A stretch of 64,000 nucleotides of DNA. Source: Gordius sp. MW1 (taxonomy: Eukaryota; Nematomorpha; Gordioida; Gordea; Gordiidae). The stretch's first letter is position 1, and each line of letters starts with the position of its first letter. This document shows, one piece after another, positions 11,247 to 26,200 of this stretch. The stretch spans positions 25,717,245 to 25,781,244 of the forward strand of contig OZ038528.1 of assembly GCA_964036665.1 (NCBI GenBank). Reading direction: 5' to 3'. Under the pieces are notes generated by a model. It worked only from the letters and a program-made list of their open reading frames with translations, did not search any database and was not told the DNA's origin. The position numbers and the translations under genes are program-made.

Positions 11247-14200
11247 ATGAAGGAATTTTCATTGCATTTTTGGGTAGATCCTATTTTATTTGAATAGATA
11301 CATCTTTAAATAATGAAACTCTTTATTACTAATTGTTTTGCACCTAACACATTTGTTTTATAGCGATAAGATAAATTTTTGAGGCCGCTCTTATAAAATA
11401 TAATTTTTTATTTCAAATTGTTAGGGAGAGAAAAATAATGGGTTCGAAGTTCTGCATCAAAATATGAAAGGAAATATTCTTGTTTCTAAAGAATTACATC
11501 ACTTTTTTCAAGAAAGGTTATATGATGGCATGCTTATATCTAAATCTTAAATTTAATGATATTTTATAAATTTTAAATACCTATATTTCTTACAGATGCA
11601 TTATATATTTATATTAATATACAATCATATATGCATGATTTCTACAATAGGTGTGTGTTTGAGGATAGCTGTGCAAAATTTTTCACCAAGCTTTCAAAAC
11701 AAGCTTCTTCACCCTCTTCAAACACTTCCTATAAGTATATTCTTTCCCTATGAACATTATGATTTAAATTTATTTAATGTACATGTAATTTTTTGTATTT
11801 TAAGCTCATTTAACCCAGTATGGAACATTATAAAGCAATCAACTGAAAAAGTCTCTAATATACATACACTCTTATTGCATTCTCTTCAAGAGGTTATTAA
11901 AGATTTGCACAAATATATTGAAGAGCAAAATAAAAGACAAAAACAGGTTTATTAATTTATTTTGCGTAATTATAATATTATTTTTGCTGTTGACCTTTAA
12001 ATAATTATTAATAAATCATAATTAATTACTTTTTTAGTAACCTATTTACTAAATTAACATAGCATAATAAGTTTATACAATTATTTTAGTAAAAATTTGA
12101 TGGTTAATACTTGATTATACCAAAAACATTATGCCTTTGCAACATTCTGATTATAATGTTGGAATTACATTTCATTATAATTATATATTATATGGTAGGC
12201 AATTCTGTTCTAATTTGCAAATTAAGCCAATAAATGCATTATTTTTTAGATGCCTCAAAATGCTATTTAACTCTGACAATTAGTTTAATCACTAAAATGA
12301 AATAAATCAGTGCTTTACCTTTTAGAGTTTTTGTTTGAAACTATTAAATATTTTTATATAAATATGTGACACATTCGATTTATCCAAGTTATCTAATGCG
12401 GATGATTTTTATTAATAAAAACCTATTTTTTAAAGAAATTACTCATAACTAGCTATCAATTATATAAAATATCATATGTACCGAAGTATTTTTTTATGCA
12501 TTTAATGGTGTTAGAGAAGTTAATGATATAATTTGTTTTGTATAAAGAGCATCTATAAACCACTAAAGCATGGTAAAAATAATATAATAATTTAGAAATG
12601 ATATTTGTCTATCTTATTTCAAAAAGCTATTAAATTCAAGTGCATTAAATTTTCATGATGACTATACATTTGTTTTCACGTTAAGGTCAAAGAAGAAGAA
12701 TTAGCTACTGTAGAATCCATCCATAATATCGCAGTCTCTCAAACAAACGTTAACAAAGTAATTTTTACAGATTTAAATTAAATGTTATCTTTTTCTATCT
12801 ATTTTTCTTTTGTTAAAATTTTTAATTGTTTAGACTAGGGAGGTATACAAGCAAAAATGTCAAGAGATTGAAAAGTTGCGTTCAGAATTAGTCAATATCC
12901 CCGCTAAAGAATTGGAAAAAGTTTGTGTTTTAATATCTACATTTATTACTAAATTTCAACAAAGCACATAGTCTTATATAAATTTTAACTTTTATTTATT
13001 AACGTTTTTATAGGGTGAAACTAAATATGAAAAGGCCAGTAAGTATTTTTTTATAAATTAATTTGGAAAAAAATTTGATTTCACGTCTTTTTTGTGGTTT
13101 AGGAGAGGACCATAAAGGGAGCATAGAGAAATATGCTGAGGCTCGTAAAACCTACGAAAAAAATATGGGCAATTCTTGTCAGGTTGTTTTATGAATTTGA
13201 ATTCAGAAACATTATTTTAATATTAGTTTATTAATATTTAAGATATTTCAATAATTTCATTATTTGGATATAATTATATAAGTATGATTTAATGGTTTAT
13301 AAATATTTAAAACATTTTTGAAAATTCTACTTACTACCAAAAATAATGGATGTAATAAATATAAAATGATTTAGCGTTTTCAAGAATTTGAAATATATCA
13401 TTTGACGAAGATGAAATCGTTTGTAAATGGGTATTCGGAGATTTTGACAAACACTACCACATCCCTCCATCAAGTTATTTCGATTTAAATTTTTAAAATA
13501 AATTTCCAACCCTTCTATCTGATTTTAAAATGTTTTAAATTTTATGAACTTCGCAGTATTTGTGATGGTTTTTAACCAAGAATTTTTTCTTAATTTTTTT
13601 AATATAATTTTTATTTTTATAAATTACATATTTTGTGAATTGTATATTTTCTAATATTAGATTGTGGATGAATTTAAACAAGACGTCGAACGGATAGATG
13701 TCGAAAAATTGATTGACCAATTTGTGGACCATAGACAAACAGGCACCCAAAAGCCACGTACGTACACATTATCTTTCTGTTAGTTAAAAGAACTTTTAAT
13801 TGCAAAACCTTATAAAAATGAATTTTTATGCAAAGAAAAGGGCAAATTTTAAGTGTCTTACTTGAATTCTAAGTTAAGATTATTAGTATCTAAATTTTTT
13901 TACCTTGGAAGGGCGGGACCCCTCATTTTGAATATGAGTTGAATTAATCCTATGTAATGTTTGGTCGTTTTAATCGTGTTTTTAACTTCAATTAAATCCA
14001 TTATACCATGATTTAAAACTAAAAAGTTACTAATTATATAAAATCGTCGACCAAACATGAACAGACCAACGGGTTTTTGATCTCTTTTTCTTGGTCGCAT
14101 AAACAGACCCAGGATTTCTTGGTCAAATCTTTGGCCTGTTTATGTTTGGTCGCCTAAGACCAATGGTAGACCGAACAAAACTCACCCGTTTTTACAACAC

Positions 14201-17200
14201 TAGTCTAAATACGATGAAATGGTTAGGAAGATTATCTTTAAATATTCAAAAATGCCTTTTTTATTTTTATATTATAGCCGTGATTGAGTTTGAAGAGATC
14301 GTATTATCAAGCACCAAGTCACCTAATCAGACCAACGTGTTGGTTCAACCAGTCCAAACCGAGACCAAAGAAGGTTTTTTAAACATCAAACTAACTCCAC
14401 CCATTTGCATGCCTCATATTATTTATTTTTCATTTAGTTATTCTGTGTAGTTGCGTAACTTGTGCCGCTTTGAAAACATTTTTCTTCGTTATTGTTGTTC
14501 TTTTCTTTGTGCTTTTTTCTAGCAATTTTGCTGCGCCCTATAGCTTCGCCCTAAGTGCTGATAACTAACTAACAAGCGGATTTCGTAAGTTTAAAAGTTT
14601 TAAGAATTCGCGTTAGATTTTTGAGAGGGATTATGTGAGCGAGGGAGAAAGGGATAGAGGGTATTTTATGTGTTGTCTCTAACCCACACACTTGAACAGC
14701 TGGGGAATCTCCCGCCAAAAATATTCTGACGACAGAGGGGCAAAACAACACTTCGACGGCTAAAACGTACTCGTCGAGAAAAGCTTCGCCTACTAAACAA
14801 CGGGGAGCCGGTCAAAAAATATTAAGTAAATCGAGTGCCCAATTGCCCACCTCGTCTGCTACCATTGCGAATGAATCCCTGCAACAGAACGAAAAGAGTA
14901 GACTTTGGTTTAGAAAGCATAATTTGCGTTCGTCAAAATCATGTATTTTTGTTTATATAATGTTTGATTGATTGATTATCGATTATTGATTAGTGTTGTA
15001 AAAATAGCTGGGTTTTGTTTGGTCGTTGGTTTTAGTCGATTAAACATAAGCGGATTAAAGGTTTTTTGGTGTCTGTTTTTCTTGGTCGACCTCTAGTCTT
15101 AGTAAAACTAAAGGTAAACTTCGCGCTTTGGCGCTTGTGCTTTTATCTTTCAATAGCTCGGCAATTTCCGTTTCGCATGCCTTTACAGCTTAATTTTATG
15201 TCGCTAAAATAGGATGTTTTTGTTTGGTAATTCTATGTTTTCTTTTAAATTACAACTATGTTTAATTTTATTTATTGTGGTCACGTTTTCTCGCCTCTAG
15301 GGTTTTTGAAGGCCATGAAAAAAAAGGATAAAAATAAAAAGAAGAAAGATGACCAACAACCTTATAACACTACGGGCGAGATGAGTAATGATAAAAGTAC
15401 AACCAATAGTCAAGTCAATGCCTCAGCTATCAGGTTTTTGCCATTAACTTATTGTTTTTTTTGTAATATTCTGAATTTTTTTTTATTGCTTTTTTATGTT
15501 TAGTCCAGGAGACGCACCTGTCATTAAAGCTGATGGGAACAAATCGAAAGTCAATTTCATAAAAGTATAATCATTGAATTTAAATGCTTTTTTTGGTGTG
15601 TAATAAATTTATTTTACTTTTTATGCTGTTTTTTTAGAATGTGAGTAGTCAAGCAATTAAACAACCCGTCCTGGTAGACGCAGAAGGATACTCGATAAAA
15701 CCACCCGAAAGCAACGTTAAAAATATCCTTCTTATTTTATTTTATTTTTTAATTTTCAAAAATATTAAATGTTTTAAACTATTTTATAACCACTTATTTT
15801 TGATTTTTCCTTGACTAACGCATTTCTATACGAAAGGAGTCTTCGTCTAGTAATAGCGAGTCCGAAAGTGATTCTGGTTAGTTTATAATATTTCAATTTA
15901 TTATTTTATCTTTAAATAAAATTAAAAAAATAAAAAGTGAAGATTAAATATTTTGGGGTTTTTTGGCTTGTTTTTTTAGATGAAGAAGATAAGACAAATC
16001 GCTTGAAAGTCGAAATAAAACCGTTGCGGGCCCTGTCACCCAGTCAAGTTTCTATGGATGAATTGAAAAAATCAGTCGACCGTCTCGTTATATCGCCCCA
16101 ATTAACCGTTACTTCTGCCTCATAACCTTTTATATTTAATTTCAAAATTATTTTTTAAAAATATATAATTAACGTTTTAGGGCTTGTCTTAATATCGGAT
16201 TTTGCTGCGCAGCAAAAATCGTTTTACGGGTTAGCCGTGTCTTAACCTAGAATTCACAGCAGATTTGCATTTCAGACGCATAACCATAACAGCGATTTTA
16301 TAAGATGCATACTTTTTCTACGCTTAAACGTTGCATGTTCTTAAATTTTTTGGTATCAGCAAAGTTTAGATTTTACCTCAAGTGTTGAAACAAACAAAAA
16401 AACGTTTTTAATTATCAAAAATCAAAATATTAATAATTACAATCCAGTTTAACCCATGAAATTGAATCAGATATTTAGACAAAGATAAATTGGCGCGAAT
16501 TGATTATGAATCCGATATTAAGACGAGCTCTTAGATAAAAATATATAACATAAGATATGTGATATGATAATCATTAAAATTACACGATATAGGGGCAAGG
16601 TTATAGGACGGCCCGCGAAGCTAGAGAAAGGCGAAGGTACTTACATATTATGCTCCCTTATTTTGGCTAACCATAGACTAGATAGACTGCTCATCAATCC
16701 TTAAATGAGTGTGTGGTTTTGGTTAATAAAAGTGTTTTCAAAACGTAATGACAAAAAGTATTGAACTTGTTAAACATTAAAAGCAACAATTTAAACTATA
16801 TATCAGTTATACAATGAATAAAATTTAAAAATGAAAATACTGTGATGATGTGATGTCGAAGCAATTTTGTGCCATCTGCATTTTATGAGATAATCATTTA
16901 TTATCATTTGCTTATATTTATTAACTAACGAGGAAGGTGTATATTCACATTTTCTGTTTGAACAATGTGGGTACACTGCTGAAAGACATGGAGATTGTCA
17001 AATTCAAAATGGTGGATTTAATGATACATGTTTAAGAAACCTATGACATGAGCAGTCTATTTAGTCTAATATTCGTCTTTTTAAAATATGTCTTTTTGAA
17101 CAATAAAATAAAAATATACACTAATATCAATAAAAAAAATTGTGTACACTTATAAACTTGTAGGAGACCGCTGCCAAGGTGTAAAAGTGAAGATTTGGAC

Positions 17201-20200
17201 GTAGCTGATGACAATACCCAAATATCTGTATACGTTACGGAGAGGTTTTTATTATGAAATCTCCTTTATTTCTTCTTCTTTATCAAGTATTTGGTCCCAC
17301 TGTTTTAGGGTTTGTTTTAGTAAGCTTCTTTTATCTTGACCGGGTAAGTGGGTCATGTCTCGATTAATCTTCTTAGATTTCATAACTTTGTCCATTTGCC
17401 CATACCACGTGACACGAGGTCGTCCTCTTCCTCTCTTGCCTGGTACCTCCATGTCCAGCACTTTTCTATTTACATCCTTCAAATCCCTTCTTAGTATATG
17501 CCCATACCACCTTAGCCTATTTTCGTTAATCAAGTCCGCCATAGGGTGAATACCCATTTTTATCATGAGCAGGTCATTCGTCATATGGTCGAGTTTAGTA
17601 TACCCCAAGCTAGACCCTATCATTCTCATCTCTGGGGCTTGTAATAGCTTTCCTTCCCTGGTGTTTAATGCCCATGTTTCACTTCCATAGCTTGATATTC
17701 CTTAATAATGCATGACATTTTTAAATTTCAATTTCCTGTAATAACTTAATTTCTGCCAATAAATAGTGTGAAAAAGTAGAGTTGTTAAATTGCTAACTTG
17801 CTTCAACTCCAGCTACCACCATCTGCTCGAGTTTCTGCTCGGCCCTCGAGCATTTTTATATGCTACGTTCTGCCTAGTGCACCGAACAGCGAGCACATAT
17901 TAAGCAACTCAGTGTGCGTGCTCGCGTCTTGAGTTTGAAGAAAGTCAGCAATTTAACAACTCCATGAAAAAGTATGGCTCAATACATTCTCGTATTTTTA
18001 CCTAGACTAATAAATCATCAATATAGACTAGTGTTGTAAAAACGGTCGCATAATTAGACCAAACGTTTTTCGGTCAAATCTTTGGTCAGTTTATGTTTAG
18101 AGAAAAACAGAAGATCTAAAAACCTTAGGTCAGTTTATGAAACTCAGCCGTTTGTACAACACTAATCTACGCATATTTATGAGCCTAGCGGCTGTATAAT
18201 AAAGCTCGCTTATGGTTATGCGTTTGTTGAAAATCTTGCAGGCGCAAATTGAATGGGCCTACGCCACCCAATAGTCAACTGGCTAAATTATTTGACCAAG
18301 GAACAGATCCTTCGCTAACATTGAGAGCAACTTGCAACGCGATGGGACCAGGACATTTGGTCCACCTCAAGTCGAATGCTTGTGCACAATTAAACATGGC
18401 CGCCAAAAAGATATCCAATACCTCCGTTACCAGTTCATACCATAGTGCCCTCTCTTCAAGTTCCCACCTTTAACTAAACTTTTAACTTTGTATATATGGT
18501 TTTTTGTGTGTGTTTTTTTTCGAAGAAAATTAGAATTTTATTTATCAATAAAGTTTTAAGTAATGATAAATTTTTTTTTAAATATTAATAAATAAGTAAT
18601 AATTTTTGTTGGTTTAGGAAACCCGACACCACCCGAAATAACTATGAGTCGTGGTCTTCTCAAACCCTTACCGACCACTATATATGGCTTTGGGCAAAAT
18701 GCCAACCAAACAGCTGTTACCGAAAAATCCTCCGCTTTTTCGCCAATCAAATCCAACGACTTTTCGGTGAGATAATCACTATTCACTTCTAATGTTGTAA
18801 AACGACTGGGTTGTGTTTAGTCGACCCCCTTTGGTTTTACTTAGACTAATGGTCGCTTCTGGTCTGTTTTTCAAGTTTCGACTAAGCCTAGAGGTTGACT
18901 AAGAAAAACAGACCAAAGAACTTATGGCCTGTTTATGTTTAATCGACTAAAACCTAAGGCCGACCACCAAACAAAACCCAGCCGTTTTTACAGCACGACC
19001 TTCTAATCTACTACTAATATTATAGTTTAATAACTAAATAATTATCTTTGAAAAAAGTTTTGAAAAAAATTACGTTTTAAGTACCTAACAGGATGTTTCC
19101 CTTTTTGGTTAGCGCTTTTAGTTTAAGCTTAGTTTTTTGAAAATGAGCAAATGAGTAGCTTTAGATTGTTGTTTATGTGCACCCTTACTTTCTAATGCTC
19201 AGCAATTGATTAGTTTAGGATATTATTGTTATTAGTCTATAATTAAATTATGCATTCATTTTAAAGATTTTAAGGTTTTGGAATATTGATCTAACTTAAT
19301 AAGAATTTTGTCATATAGCATAATTGTATTTGGCAAAACTTTGCAAAATCAATTTTTCCCCCGTAAATTTGTTTGTTTAAAAATTCGGGAATTTGATAAT
19401 AATATGATACAAATGCATCAAATAATAAAATAATTTTGACTCCTCTTTTATAAACTATAGCTATTGACTGTGTTGGATATTATTGCTAGTCTATAGAAAA
19501 ATTATATCTTTTTAAACGTAATGTTTACCTCGAAATATCTTGTTTTTATGTTTAGTAATTGAAAAGTGGTTACCCAATTTAATATGAATTTGGTCGTATC
19601 TGGCAAAACTTTGCAAAATTTAGTAACCAACTATCCTCATTTACGCACTCATTTCATGTTTTATTGCATGGGCGTAGCCAACATTGGAATTAGAGGGGGG
19701 CAATAATGATTTAGGCAGGGGCAAAATGAACATTTTTTAAAATTTTACCAATAATTTTGATTAGTTTTTTGGATTTATAGGGTGGCAGCCGCCCTCTGTT
19801 TTTCTTTGGCTACGCCCTTCTTTTATTGTAAAACTCTTAATTATAAATTTTGAAATTATATTTTAACTTTTATTCATCGAACCTAACGTGTAAATTTACT
19901 AACTAAACTACCATACGTAATGCAAAAGGGTGACGTCTCCTCGCAATTGTACAAGCCACAATCTCGGGCACCTCTAGTAATGGATTTCGACGAAAGTTTG
20001 GATATTTTTCCTCAGCCCATCACCCATAGCAATAATAACAACTATAATAAAAATGAAAATGATAGTAACAATGAAATTTTGGGAGATGATTCGCTTTATA
20101 GCAGCAATACTACTAGAGATTCCTCAGCGTTTACATCTCGAAATCATAGCCCAGTTTCGTTTAGTTCTTCCTCCCTATGGGCAACTGAGGATGAAGACTC

Positions 20201-23200
20201 ACAACCCCTACAGCCGGGAACCCCAATTCCGCTCTGCCTTTGGGTCCACGAAAAAATAGGGGCCACAATGTCTGTCAATAAGTAAAGCGCGCTCTCTACG
20301 CTATCATTAAATGTTTTTTGTAAATATCATCCCGTGATCTGACCAATAATTCGATTGTAAAATTTTACGCTAAACAATATGGTGTTTTTAATTTTTTCCC
20401 AAGGCGTCCAAATTTTGTGATAAACGAGGATACCATATAATGGTATTATTAGTTTTTCCCAAGTCGTCAGATTTTGATAAACGAGGTCAAAGGTGCAACA
20501 AATGGCTTTTCTAACATTTTTTGAAAGTTACATTTCCCCTCCCACGCCATTGTGAATTGATTGCTATGCAATTTATGGGCTCACTTTTGGTTGTCCGTCT
20601 TGTCCCGTCCTGCCCAACTTGTAGTTTTTCAATGGCCACATATACGGATTTTTAATGGCTGTGGATTCAGTCGTTTTCGCATATAGAGAAGCTAATGATC
20701 GCTGGTTGGCTTTAAATTTTCCCCTAAAATTCCATTATTGTTTTTTTTGTGTTCGACTAATTACCTTTATACATAAATTTCTTTTGCCAACTTGTCTAGG
20801 TTCTTGCTTTATAACGGATATTTGCAAAACTGGGTAAATAATTCCCTGCAAATTATTTTGTTAGTGAAATATTTATATAATCCTAGAGATCATTCGTTGA
20901 TTTACAGGAATATTATCACAAAATATGGACGATTAGGGGGAAAAAAACGTATTATTGTTCAGAGTATTTGTCTGATAGCGGATGTGTTTTTTTGTAATCT
21001 GTATAAATCTTTTTTAAATCCATAATTTATAAGAAAAAATGGATTTTTATATGCTACAATTTAGATCTCAAGCAAAGATATTTGGAATGCTGAAATTATT
21101 GATTCCACTTAAAGTTAGGACTTTCCTCGCTACGCCCGGGAACCATTTGCCATCTTTATGGCTGGACGTTAAACATTTCGAAAATGTTAAATTGGGCAGC
21201 ATCAACCCTCAAATTATATTGTAAGTCTCATGGGCGTAGTCAGGGGGTGGCAGGGAGGGCCGGCTGCCCCCTCCCCCTCTTAATCCAAAAATTCTTTAAA
21301 ATTTAATATTATTATGGCTAAAATTTTTAAAATCATCATATTGCCCCTCCCTAAATCACCATTGCCCCCGTCTAAATCCAATCCTGGCTACGCCCATGGT
21401 AATATTATAAATTTAGTTTCTCTGCAATAATTTAATTATATAGGGCGTGTTTGTTATTGATATACGTTAATCGTTAGTGATAGCTTTCTTTCTAACGAGT
21501 ATTGACTACATAGACTGCTCATGTCATATGTTTCATATGGTAAAATGTGTACCATTAAATCCACCATTTTGAAATATTCATGTTTTTCTGCTGTGTACCC
21601 CATTGTTAAAACAGAAAAATGTTGATAAATGATTATTCAATAAAATACAGATGGCACTAAATCGCTATAACATCACTTCATCACAGTATTTTATTTTGTA
21701 AATTTTGTAAATCTATACATAAATTAAAGTGTATGTATTTATGTAAGGGCTAAATTCTGAATCTACTGGCCCGATTCGCGCGAAAATTTAGCCGTAGATG
21801 CCCAGGGCGGCCAGGGGTAAAATAGCTTTTTCAGATTCCTAAAATTCCTTTTAGTTTTAAAAATATCGGACATTTCGTTTTAAAAAATGGCTATACTCTG
21901 AAACCACCAGCCCGATTCGCGCGAAAATTTAGCCGTAGATGCCCGGGGCGGCCAGGGGTAAAATAGCTTTTTCAGATTCCTAAAATATTTTTTCGTATAT
22001 AAATATCGGACATTTCCCGCCAGTTTCATTATAGCATCATATAGAATAATGACGTCATACATACAAGGCTGAAGTTTTCTCGAATTTTATTATATTAACA
22101 CTTCAGAGGTTGGGTGGGGTTATAATGACCCCAAGCCGTTTAAAAATGCTGTAAAAAATAAATTAGTGAATATTACAATTTCATTTTTTCAGTACTTAAC
22201 AAAATTTACCCTAGAATGTTTCTGCAAAATTTGGCTAGTTTTTATCCATTAGTTTTTAAGATAGAGAGTGTTTTAGATGCCTGGGGTCTTCCACAACCCC
22301 ATTTTCCATAAAATGAAGAAAAAAAATTTCAACATTTTTTTTTGAAATATATTATTAGAACCCATTATTGTAAACCCACTTGTGAAGAAATTTTTTGTAT
22401 ACATATCTTTTTATTTAAAATATTCAAAATTTAAACTCCGATTTTAACATAATAAATTTTCCTAGTGGTATTTCAAAGTGCTTATTTGTGTGATTTTTAC
22501 TGCATTTTTTGATTTTTTAATAAGTCTAATATTAAAAAGTGCAGTTTTTTTTATAATTCTTCGTCTAAAGATGGTATATGAACATAACAGTTATAACATT
22601 TTATCAAGTTCTTGATGATTCTATGATTACATATACTAGAGTAGTCATAAATCTGTGAGTGAGTTAACAGAAGATTGAGGTGAAGAAGAGTTAATTGATA
22701 AGCCTAACAAAATTAGTTACTTTTATAGGAAATAACTTAGAAGCTTTTATTGTATGATATATTTCAAAGGGAAAGACAATACTAAGTGGCACAATAATTG
22801 TTATAATAAAAATGTTAGAACAAAATAGAATTGTGTATTTCATTTAACTGGAGTAAAGCCATATGGATGGGCAACCAAAACTCCTCTTGATTGTTTTAAA
22901 CTACTTATTACAGATGAAATAATTAAGAGTAGAGTGAAATTTAGCAAATTTATGACTATATAAATATATGTAGAAAATGTATATGTGACTATTTTTGTGG
23001 CCTCATAAAATTTCTTATATAACCATTTAAGTATTTTCATTAATTTTGTTCTTTTATTTTGAATCTATATGAAAATTTTTATAAAATAACATTTAACTTT
23101 ATAAAAATTGAGTTGAGAATAATAGTAACTTTTTTGGCTTAAAAAATTTAAGCCATAAATTGCCTAAGTTTGATCTCTATTTTTTTTTGTTTTTGGGTTA

Positions 23201-26200
23201 TTTTTTACCGAATTTTCCACATTTATAGTTTCAACCTTCTTTTATATAATCTTATTGATTAAACCATAAAATAGAATATATTTTTTTTGGTATGAGCCAA
23301 AATAGGCATTAGGGGAAAAATTTTGGGGTTTGCTCTAATTATAGGCATAAAATTTAAACCACTTGACCAAATAGGCAAATTAATATATTAATGAACGTAT
23401 AAGAGTTGAAATATTATTCTTGCATATTTTGACAAGTTTATATTATAAAATCTCTAAGTTATAGCTATTTAAAGTTTGGGGTAATTATAACCCCAAATAA
23501 CATCCGTGTTAAAATTTTTGACCCAACCTCTGAAGTGTTAAAGAAAATTGTATTTTTAGCAAAACAACGTTTGCCGGGTCAGCTAGTGAATTTAAATTCT
23601 GTTTCTATCGTTTAACTAGTTCAACCTTTTTTTAATAAGCTTTGGAAACACTTTAAATAGCATAACTAAACTATTATAATCTAAGTGTCCTTTTCTTATT
23701 TGTGCACATTTCAAAATGGCGGAAAAACGCTAGACTTATTTAAAGTTGATGAGCGGTCTATCTAGTCTTTGCCTATGCTATATTTTATCTTTTAAATGTT
23801 CTAACAAATTGATTGAAAAAAGATTAGATTACAAAATTCGTAATAAGTTGTTTTCATCAATTTATTCAACGCTTAGAAATGCTCATATCAAGGGCTTCGA
23901 CACGTCGTCAACTTTTCCCAAGTCTTTTTTCTCATTCGACGTGGGCGCTCTGGAGAAGCAAATTTTGAATTATGTGGAAGATGGGGATGAGCCCAGCCGA
24001 GGCCCTAGCCACAGGCAAAAGGCTAAGAAATTCATCATGTTAGACCTCTTGAAATATCAAGTAATATCCCTAACTCTGCTCTGTTTTTCAATTTTGACTA
24101 AGCCTAATGGTCGACTAAAAATAACAGAATTATGTTAAGTCGATTGAAACTGGTGTTGTAAAAACCGAGGTTTTAGATTGGTCGCCTGGAAGGGTTACCG
24201 TTTTTTCCCACCAAACCCTTTCAGTGTTAGGTGAATGTTTTTGGTTCGCCCTAGCTGTTTGGCGCTTTGGGTGCTTGGGTGAATTATTTTGGTCGACCTT
24301 TTGGTTTGGTTTTGGTCGTTTTGGGTTGTGTATGGAAATGTGTAAAGTTTTCATAATTTTTTGTATTTATTAGTTATTTATTTTTGTAATGAACTTTTAT
24401 TGATGGGAAATATGAAATGACGTCACTAAGTGGAAAGTATCATGCTTGCTAGTTATAATCAATCTATAATTTGTTCCAATTGGTATGCGATGCATCATTC
24501 ATGCAGATCATTAAAGGTGTATTATAAAAATATTTTTTCACCTTTTCAAGGTGAAACAGGTGACAAATGTCATAATCTTTAATATCTATTGAAATTAATA
24601 TTTTTTTTTGGAAATTGGTTTATTATATGACTAAAACAAGTTTTAAACTCGAAATGTGAAAAACGATAAAGGTCGACCAAATAATTTCACCCAAACACCA
24701 AGGGTGAACCAAAAAAATTCACCTAACACTGAAAGGGTTAGGCCTAATTTATACACCAATAACCAAGCTTGGCAACACGCTGGGAAAAACCAGCCAGCCG
24801 TTTTTACAACACTAATTAAAACCGAAGGTCGACCAAACAAAACCCAGCCGTTCTTACACAACAGTAAGTTGCAGTGTTAAAATAACGTCAAATTACCTAT
24901 AGGTTATTCCCATGGACTAATCATAAATAAATAAAAATAAGTAAGGGATGTAGATCGCCATATTTTATGATAATCTTGCTTATGGGAAGATTTAGTTTTC
25001 ATAATATTTTCATCCATAACTTTCGCATTTTTAACTACCCATGTCCGCATATCGCTAGAAAAATCTCATTCAAGATGGCCGACTGTGGTGCTTAATAAAT
25101 TTTGATTATTATGGTTTTATGCCATGCTTTAGGTCGAACGAATATCGCCCCTCTACTTCGAACCACCACTGCTTGAAGGGAATTCCGAAAGCGGGCTTTC
25201 GGCTTTATTACCACTGCTACTGACCTGTTCTTGGAAACACAACCCAACTGCTCGTACCGTAGAATTGAGGATCAATTACTGCCTTAGTCCTAGAGCTGTG
25301 AAAGCTCTGAGCAAAATTAATTCTCTCTCGCTAACTGCCTCCACTAGCCCCGCGATGGGACAATTATACTTGAGCGAAATCGAGATTGGAGCATACTTGT
25401 CAGCTCCGTGCGAGGCTGGTCGCATACAGGCGAAACCTCATAGCTTATGGTAAAAAGCTAAGTTTTATGATTTTTAATTAACGTGTACCTTATAGGTGTT
25501 AGTGCCTTTTATCGTTGTAAAAACGGCTGGGTTTTGTTTAGGAGGCCTTTGGTTTTAGTCGACTAAATATAAACAGACCAATGGTTTCACCCGACTAGGA
25601 AAAAGAGACCAAAAAATTTTTGGTCCGTTACGTTTAGTCGACAAAACCCAGCCGTTTTAACAACGCTAGTGCATTTGTTGATTTAATATCTAACTTTTTC
25701 CAATTTATATTAAAGCGCGATAGTTCTCTTTCGGCTAATAGTTAGGTTACTCTTAAATCTAAACCCTGTCCCAGTATTTTATGTTCTAATAAGATGCGAT
25801 GGTTTTTGGTTAGGTTGAGAATTTCCTCATTAAGGATGCCCGTGAAATAGCATTTCAAGTTGTCAGATTTGTTTACATTTTATGCCCGAACCCGGCCCGG
25901 CCTGATCTTATAACTAAATTGTCCGCTCGTGCCCGCCCGAACCCTATTAAGTGTCCGCTTGATCATGTCCCAATCATTAGAGCTGCCCGGCCCTAACTAA
26001 TGATTTTTTTGAATTTTTAGTAAGGATTTTGTCATCTTTTCCAAAAACTTATATTTTAATTCTCGTTTTTTGGATAGAAACTATGCTTTTTTATATTACA
26101 CTAATCAATGAAAACAGTGACAAAATAATACACTCTATAAAAAAGAATCTAACTAACCCGCAATTTCCCAAATCTTTATATGGGTCCGAACTCGCGGCCG

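Noticed and set aside
16123..16125. TAA that could end a short FCHO protein
   Set aside because: Strong FCHO mu-homology exons follow to 26604, and a donor at 16108 with two small exons restores one continuous frame. A short isoform cannot be excluded.
20655..20837. Open frame between FCHO exons
   Set aside because: The same DNA (GCTAATGATCGCTGGTTGG) occurs in a repeat at about 39360. The flanking FCHO exons join in phase without it.
24643..24880. Overlapping open frames on both strands
   Set aside because: They lie wholly inside the foldback MITE; mirror-image frames are expected in a palindrome.
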